Source: Eucalyptus grandis (taxonomy: Eukaryota > Streptophyta > Magnoliopsida > Myrtales > Myrtaceae). From it: a stretch of 64,000 nt of DNA. The stretch is taken from positions 53,573,382-53,637,381 of the forward strand of contig NC_052617.1 in NCBI RefSeq assembly GCF_016545825.1, in the 5' to 3' direction. This document shows, in pieces, positions 58,521 through 64,000 of the stretch. Position numbers and translations under genes: made by a program. The notes below the pieces were generated by a model. The model ran no database searches and was not told the DNA's origin. It saw nothing but the letters and a program-made list of their open reading frames with translations. How positions within the stretch are numbered: position 1 is the first letter of the stretch; each line of letters begins with the position of its first letter.

Positions 58521-59026
58521 AACTATTGGAAAAGCTCATTCCCTTCCATCCTTACCTCCAACAGCCCAGTGATGTGAAGCTTGCAAAATCACAGATATTT
58601 ACATTAGTCCACATGTTATCCGGCAACACATTACAGGTTGATCAGTATTCTATCCATTTGCTCTGGTAGACCCGGCTCCTTAATAGGTGCGATTGGCTAT
58701 GGTTATGCAGACACATCATGGCCAGGACACAAGGGGGGTGTCAGTACCAGAAATTATAAGGTTTCGCAGGTGATATTTGTCCATGTATATCAAATTCGAT
58801 TTGTAACTAATCAATCGGGATTATGACACAATCAATGCTACCACATGGAAGCAGGCTTGAGTAGAACTTGTACCAAGTAAGAGGATAAAGAATAATTCTT
58901 CCTATACGGACCTTTGTCGATTCAAAAAGAGGTTAATGGGTCCCGCAAACTGTAACGTAGCTGCACTCCTCTTCTCCCACATTCTTCCGGGTACAAAGAT
59001 TGCTTTGAAATAGAGAAAAAGAGCAC

Positions 59027-59034
59027 TATAAATA
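59027..59034 (+). promoter_or_regulatory. TATA box of laccase locus B
   Basis: TATAAATA lies in the same 'gagcactataaatacac' context as locus A, 97 bp upstream of the ATG. The conserved flanking promoter suggests both copies inherited the same control region. Confidence 0.65.
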
Positions 59035-59130
59035 CACAATGACTCGAATGGCTTCGACATCGAAGTCCCGAGAGCGAGAGAGAGGACCTCCATCACACTT
59101 GAGTCGAGAAGGAAAAGAAACAAAACTGAA

Positions 59131-62100
59131 ATGGGGTCGCAGAAGAGTATTATGATGTTACTTTGCTTGGTTCTTGTAAGTAGAGAGCTCCTCTGCATCG
59201 CTCAAGGCAAGGTCCACTATTATGATTTCGTCGTAAGACTCTATCTCTCACCTTTCTTTTAGATTTTATTAACATTTTTTTAGCCTCGATAATAACCGTC
59301 AGGAGATACCGCATTTATTTTTTCAGAGCTCTTTTATATAAAGATGATTTCTTTTTTGATAAAATGTGATTTTTGTGGAGATAGTGTGTCTAGACAATTG
59401 TAATCTACTTGACTAATCCGAACGCTGGAAGTACACGTGCCATATTCAAACAGGACAATGTTGATGATTGATTCACTAAGTTGATTGAGAAAGAGACTTG
59501 ACGTGGTGTCATTGTGTGATCGGATACTACTCCCTGGCTTAAAAACCCGTTTCTAGTTTGTCACATCGCTTTTCAAACGGATTTTGTATTTTCATGTTTA
59601 TATCCAAGGATTACAGGGTTATGTTTTTTTGTAAACTGTTTCAGTATCTTAAGTTTTAACTTTATGAATGATGTCCAAGATAATGTCTCAAATATGCATT
59701 TAGAGCAGCTATTATGCCAAAATTTCCAGAAGTTTTACCCCCGTATTAAAGACTCTTTAATTGGCGAACCTAGGGCTAGGATTATCAACATGTGGTTGGG
59801 GTAATAAAAACAATCTATTCGATACTATACTAACCAATATTATTTATAATATTAGTAAAGTATTCAGTTTAATCTCTTAATACAACTGACCAGAAAAAAA
59901 AAAAAAAAATCTCTGAATACAAATATGGGGATAAGGCAAAGCCCAACTTGGAATCCAAATGGACATTTTTTCTTCCATAGTGCCTTTCAATCTCAAATAG
60001 TCAACTTATATGAAAACCCATGTTGCTGAAAAAGGGAAATGAATAATTTTCATAAAAGAAAAAAGAACCGCCACTTTCTGTCCAATTTGTTGTTCTAAGT
60101 TTGGTTCCTGATAAAACTGAAATCATATTTTTCATGGAGTAATGAAAATAGTAGGGAAAGAGGTTCGAATGTGGAGTAGTTCGGATTCATTTGCAGACGT
60201 ATAAGTCGATATCCGCAATGTCTTTAGACCCTAATCGTTGCTCTGTGGGATGAAAACACGTAGCTGAAGGAGGCCAACTTTACGAGGCTGTGTAGCACGA
60301 AGAGCATGTTGACAGTCAATGGCAGCTTTCCTGGGCCGGAGATTCGAGTACACAAGGGAGACACTGCCTTCGTCAATGTTCATAACCATGGCAAATACGG
60401 CATCACCATTCATTGGTACGCGACAATCGATTCATTTGATTCTACCAATCTAGGAATCAATCACACAAAGAACCATTCACGGCATTTTTCTCTTGGATAG
60501 TCAAACCGGTTGATCATGGATGGCACAATCGCTTTTTACCTGTTTCTTCTCTGTCCTCTTTGTTAAGATCCCGCGACCAGACTTTAGTACTTCGAGCTCG
60601 ATTTTAACATTAGCCCATAAAGCGGTTTCTCGTCTCTTGTCATTGTTTTCTCGTCTCCAGTTTTCACAGTCGTTTCACTACATAGAAAGGCCGGGCGCTT
60701 GCTTATCCTGTGCCAAAACTTGCTTTGAGGGTTCGGCCATAATGAGCGTACATGCATCTAGTGCACTCAGTAGTATTTTTATTGACCATCAGTAAAGATG
60801 ATATCGTGTATTCTCGAAATGGAGCTTTGATGTCCACCTAAATTGGCTTGATCAATGGTTTTCTATAGATCATCCACCGAGACTCCCCATAAGGAAAAAC
60901 AAACAGATAATGACTATCGAATTAAACCTGGTTAAGTGCTAACTGTGACTACAAATGGGTGGATTTACCAGTGTGAAAGGTTGCTTTTCTCTAACTTTGA
61001 TTTCCAGGCATGGAGTCAGGGAACCGAGGAATCCGTGGTCGGATGGACCGGAAAACATCACGCAGTGCCCTATCCCCCGGGAACTAGCTTTCTGCAGGAA
61101 ATCAAATTTACGACCGAAGAAGGAACGTTGTGGTGGCATGCCCACAGTGATTGGTCACGAGCTAGCATCCACGGGGCCATCATCATTTTGCCAGCTATTG
61201 GTACCTCTTATCCGTATCCCAAGCCTCATGCTGAAGATACCATAGTTCTTGGTATACCCCTTTTACCTTGATCTCTCTTTCATGACTTCGTCTATCCCTA
61301 CCACAGAGGTAAAACAGTCAAATCTAGGTTTTAGCCACGAGTAGATAGTCATAGTACTTTGGGACACACTTTCATTTGGGCCCCCTAAACTTAACTTTTT
61401 TGTACAACAATTGATTCTTGAGCAAATTATCGATAGAAGGTTTAGTTTATTGGTCGATAGAAACGGACGTTCAGTGATCCGGAAATACATCGAGGACCCA
61501 CCAAGCAAGACACCTCATTCAAGTTTCACTTTCTTTTGATTTTTTCTTTGATGCAATGGCAAAAACGTAACACCTTTACAATCAATGAATGTTGGCAGCA
61601 TCATGGTTCAAAGGCGATGTCATGGCCATAATCGAGGAGGCCCTCGTAACTGGTGGGGATCCTAATACATCGGATGCTTTCACAATCAATGGCCAACCTG
61701 GAGATCTCTACAATTGTTCAAGTAGTAAGAAAATATTTTCGATTGATTTCTCCAAGGATTGTCGACCTTGTTCCATTCCTCAAGAGTAACAAATGTAGTT
61801 GCTAATTTCACAGTAACTGCACATGGATTTACATAGCTAGGCCTTTTCTTAATCTGTAGATAGCACTTATCGTCTAATGGTTGATTATGGCAAGAGATAT
61901 CTCCTTCGAATAACTAACGCCGTGATGAATGAAGAGATGTTTTTCGGGATCGCAAACCACAGTCTCACTGTCGTTGGGATGGACGCTGCATACTTGAAGC
62001 CCATAAAGACTAGCTACATTATGATCACCCCAGGGCAGACGATGAATGTCCTAGTGACGGCGGACCAGGAGCCGAGCCACTATTACATGGCCGGAAGCCC

Positions 62101-63161
62101 ATTTGCCGATACCACGGCCCCATTTGACAACACCACAACCACGGCGATTCTTCAATACAGAGGCAACTACACACCCCCGCCGTCGCCTTTTTTTCCGGCG
62201 CTACCCGCCTTCAATGACAAGTACGCCGCCATGAACTTCACGGCCCGGCTCCGGAGCCTGGCAAGCCGAGCTCATCCGGTCAACGTCCCAAGGAAGATTG
62301 ACAAGAGGATTTTCATTACCGTCTCCGTGAATCAGATATACTGCCCTAATGCATCGTGTGCAGGACCAAATGGGAATAGACTAGCCGCAAGCTTGAACAA
62401 CATAAGTTTCCAGACACCAAAGATCGACATACTTGAAGCCTACTACTGGTATTGACTAACTTGATTAGGGCTAATTGTGCTTGTCTTTTGAGAATAACTA
62501 CCCAACCATCTTTCTTGTGATTAGTTGATAATTATTGTATTGGATTATCGAGCAGGAGCTTGCCTGGAGTTTACAATGCTACCTTCCCGGACAGACCACC
62601 GTACTTCTTCAATTTCACAGGAGATGTCGAGAACATTTCGCTGGCCCCATGTCTGGATACAGCGGTGAAGATGATAAAGCATGGCGCCGCCGTTGAAATC
62701 ATATTCCAAGGGACCAACCTTGGCGCCCCCGAGAACCATCCGATGCATCAGCACGGCTACAGCTTCTACGTGGTCGGGATGGGATGGGGGAATTTCGACA
62801 AAAAAAGCGATCCAAAGACGTATAACCTAGTCGACCCGCCCGAGGTGAACACGTTCGGAGTTCCTAAGAATGGATGGCTCACGATTAGATTCGTCGCCGA
62901 CAATCCTGGTAAGCGCACGATCATTTCATAGCACTATTCATAATATCTCCGTCTTGTATTTTTCAGCATCAACGTAATCTGTTCGTGCCGATTGGTGGGG
63001 CTATAACGTGAGGAATTGAATTCGCAGGTGTATGGTTCCAACACTGTCATTTGGAAAGACATACGACCTGGGGGATGGACACCGTGCTCATCGTGAAGAA
63101 CGGCAACACCGCAGTGACCCGCATGCGGCCGCCGCCTCATTATATGCCTCCATGTCACTAG
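59131..63161 (+). CDS. Laccase (multicopper oxidase), seven exons, one frameshift in exon 3 (locus B)
   Basis: The exons are 59131-59232, 60264-60415, 61008-61251, 61599-61724, 61860-62448, 62556-62908 and 63028-63161, all with GT-AG borders. Together they total 1700 bp, one short of 567 codons. Signal peptide [17 protein letters not shown] precedes three cupredoxin domains. Copper-site signatures are present: [45 protein letters not shown] and [12 protein letters not shown], whose Met is the axial T1 residue. In exon 3 the frame breaks at a five-C run (61074-61078). Before it the frame reads ENITQCPI, and after it, in the next frame, [12 protein letters not shown]. Six Cs would make the gene whole. 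Plant laccases are secreted glycoproteins that oxidise monolignols or other phenolics in the cell wall. It is either a very young pseudogene or an intact gene with a sequence error. Confidence 0.88.
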
Positions 63162-64000
63162 TCCCCATTTAAGGAAATATATTGTCATTTTGTACCTCCA
63201 TTTAATATTTTTATTAACGCACTAGTAGATTTTCCGTAAATTTTAATCCCTATTAAGCTTTGTCCTGCGTACAATATGGTTAAGAGGGTGTTCTCCTCCT
63301 TATAATGTGTCAGAATATTAAATAATAAACTATGCTTTCGCCTAAATGCTTAAATTTTTATTACAATTGGTAGTGGTGTTATAGAATTTCATATCAAAGT
63401 AGGAGGTCCAGAGTACAAATTTTTCTAGGCCTAATGTGCCTTCCTAATAAATACGTCCATGCTTATAAATGTGATGGAGAGTGTTAGAATATTATATAAT
63501 GAACTACACTGTTGTTTAGTAGCTTAAGCTCTTAGAATAGTTTGTAGTGGTCCCACAAAATCTCACATGAATTTGAATTTGCATATTGAGATCCTTATAC
63601 ATTAATTGAATTTTCTTAGGAATTGATAGTTGCTTAAATACAACACCTCATAATTGTGAAATTTGATAACTGTAGAGCCAACTCTTCAATTGATGAGATT
63701 TTCTTGACTCAAATTAGTTTCGCCTAATTTCTAGCACTTTTAAATTCCTCATGATAATCACTAGATCGAGAACACCCTCGTTACCATACATGAGATTCTC
63801 ACTGCACGTGGCTCACACGATGACTTCTAAATCCATTCCGAGCCTTTTCTTCCATTTCAGTTGACCCTCAACAACCCATGGGCAGGGCTGATTCCGACAT
63901 AGTTTGAGCTGCATTTGGTATGGACAACCGCCCGATAATCAAATAAGGGTTGATATCATGAAAATTCAAACTGATTTATTTAAAATTTATTTAAAATTAA
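63162..64000. other. 3' flank of laccase B
   Basis: Homologous in part to the 3' flank of laccase A (see the duplication entries). No gene was recognised up to the window end. Confidence 0.5.

Larger units (their letters stand above)
58129..63960 (+). repeat. Laccase segmental duplication, copy B
   Basis: Paralogue of 42440-49000. It lacks the MULE found 3' of locus A. It has about 300 bp (63310-63610) of extra 3' sequence, with two similar 'gttagaatattatataatgaac'-type blocks, that is absent from copy A. Confidence 0.8.

Overview
This is a piece of plant nuclear genome. It has intron-rich genes with GT-AG junctions, plant receptor kinases, a plant laccase cluster, GA/CT-rich promoter tracts and many DNA transposons. 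The genes point to a woody eudicot. The expanded laccase family and repeat style would fit Myrtaceae (for example Eucalyptus), but that is inference only.

Layout. 1-3.6 kb: gene-poor, with a decayed copia fragment. 4.1-8.1 kb (+): a six-exon IST1-like ESCRT-III gene whose third intron carries an 837-bp hAT element with an exact 8-bp target-site duplication. 9.3-9.9 kb: another hAT-like MITE. 10.9-16.5 kb (-): a complete 11-exon SERK-type co-receptor kinase of 620 codons. 17-27 kb: gene-poor, with small transposon relics. 27.0-29.5 kb (-): an intronless S-domain (G-type lectin) receptor kinase that lacks an in-frame ATG, apparently through one missing base in a C-run. 30.0-37.2 kb: a 7.2-kb Mutator-like element (MULE) with about 210-bp terminal inverted repeats. 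It carries a frameshifted transposase and, facing it, a captured first exon of the nuclear gene for the mitochondrial ATP synthase beta subunit. Its 9-bp target duplication (8/9) and an uninterrupted paralogous copy of the insertion site at 39.04 kb prove the insertion. 38.5-40.2 kb: that paralogous copy, followed by a LysM receptor kinase pseudogene fragment.

42.4-64 kb: a laccase cluster made by tandem duplication. Locus A (43.5-47.5 kb) is a pseudogene. Locus C (51.0-51.3 kb) is a two-exon 5' fragment. Locus B (59.1-63.2 kb) is a full seven-exon gene broken by one missing base in a C-run of exon 3. The spacer holds two non-autonomous MULEs, a hAT element, a 501-bp tandem duplication and a repeated non-coding unit of about 1.1 kb.

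The intact genes do not form one pathway. SERK and the S-domain kinase are cell-surface receptors, IST1-like acts in endosomal sorting, and the laccases would act in the cell wall. What links the region is transposition and local duplication: gene capture by a MULE, presence/absence of insertions between duplicates, and pseudogenes next to near-intact copies. No tRNA, rRNA or CRISPR was seen.
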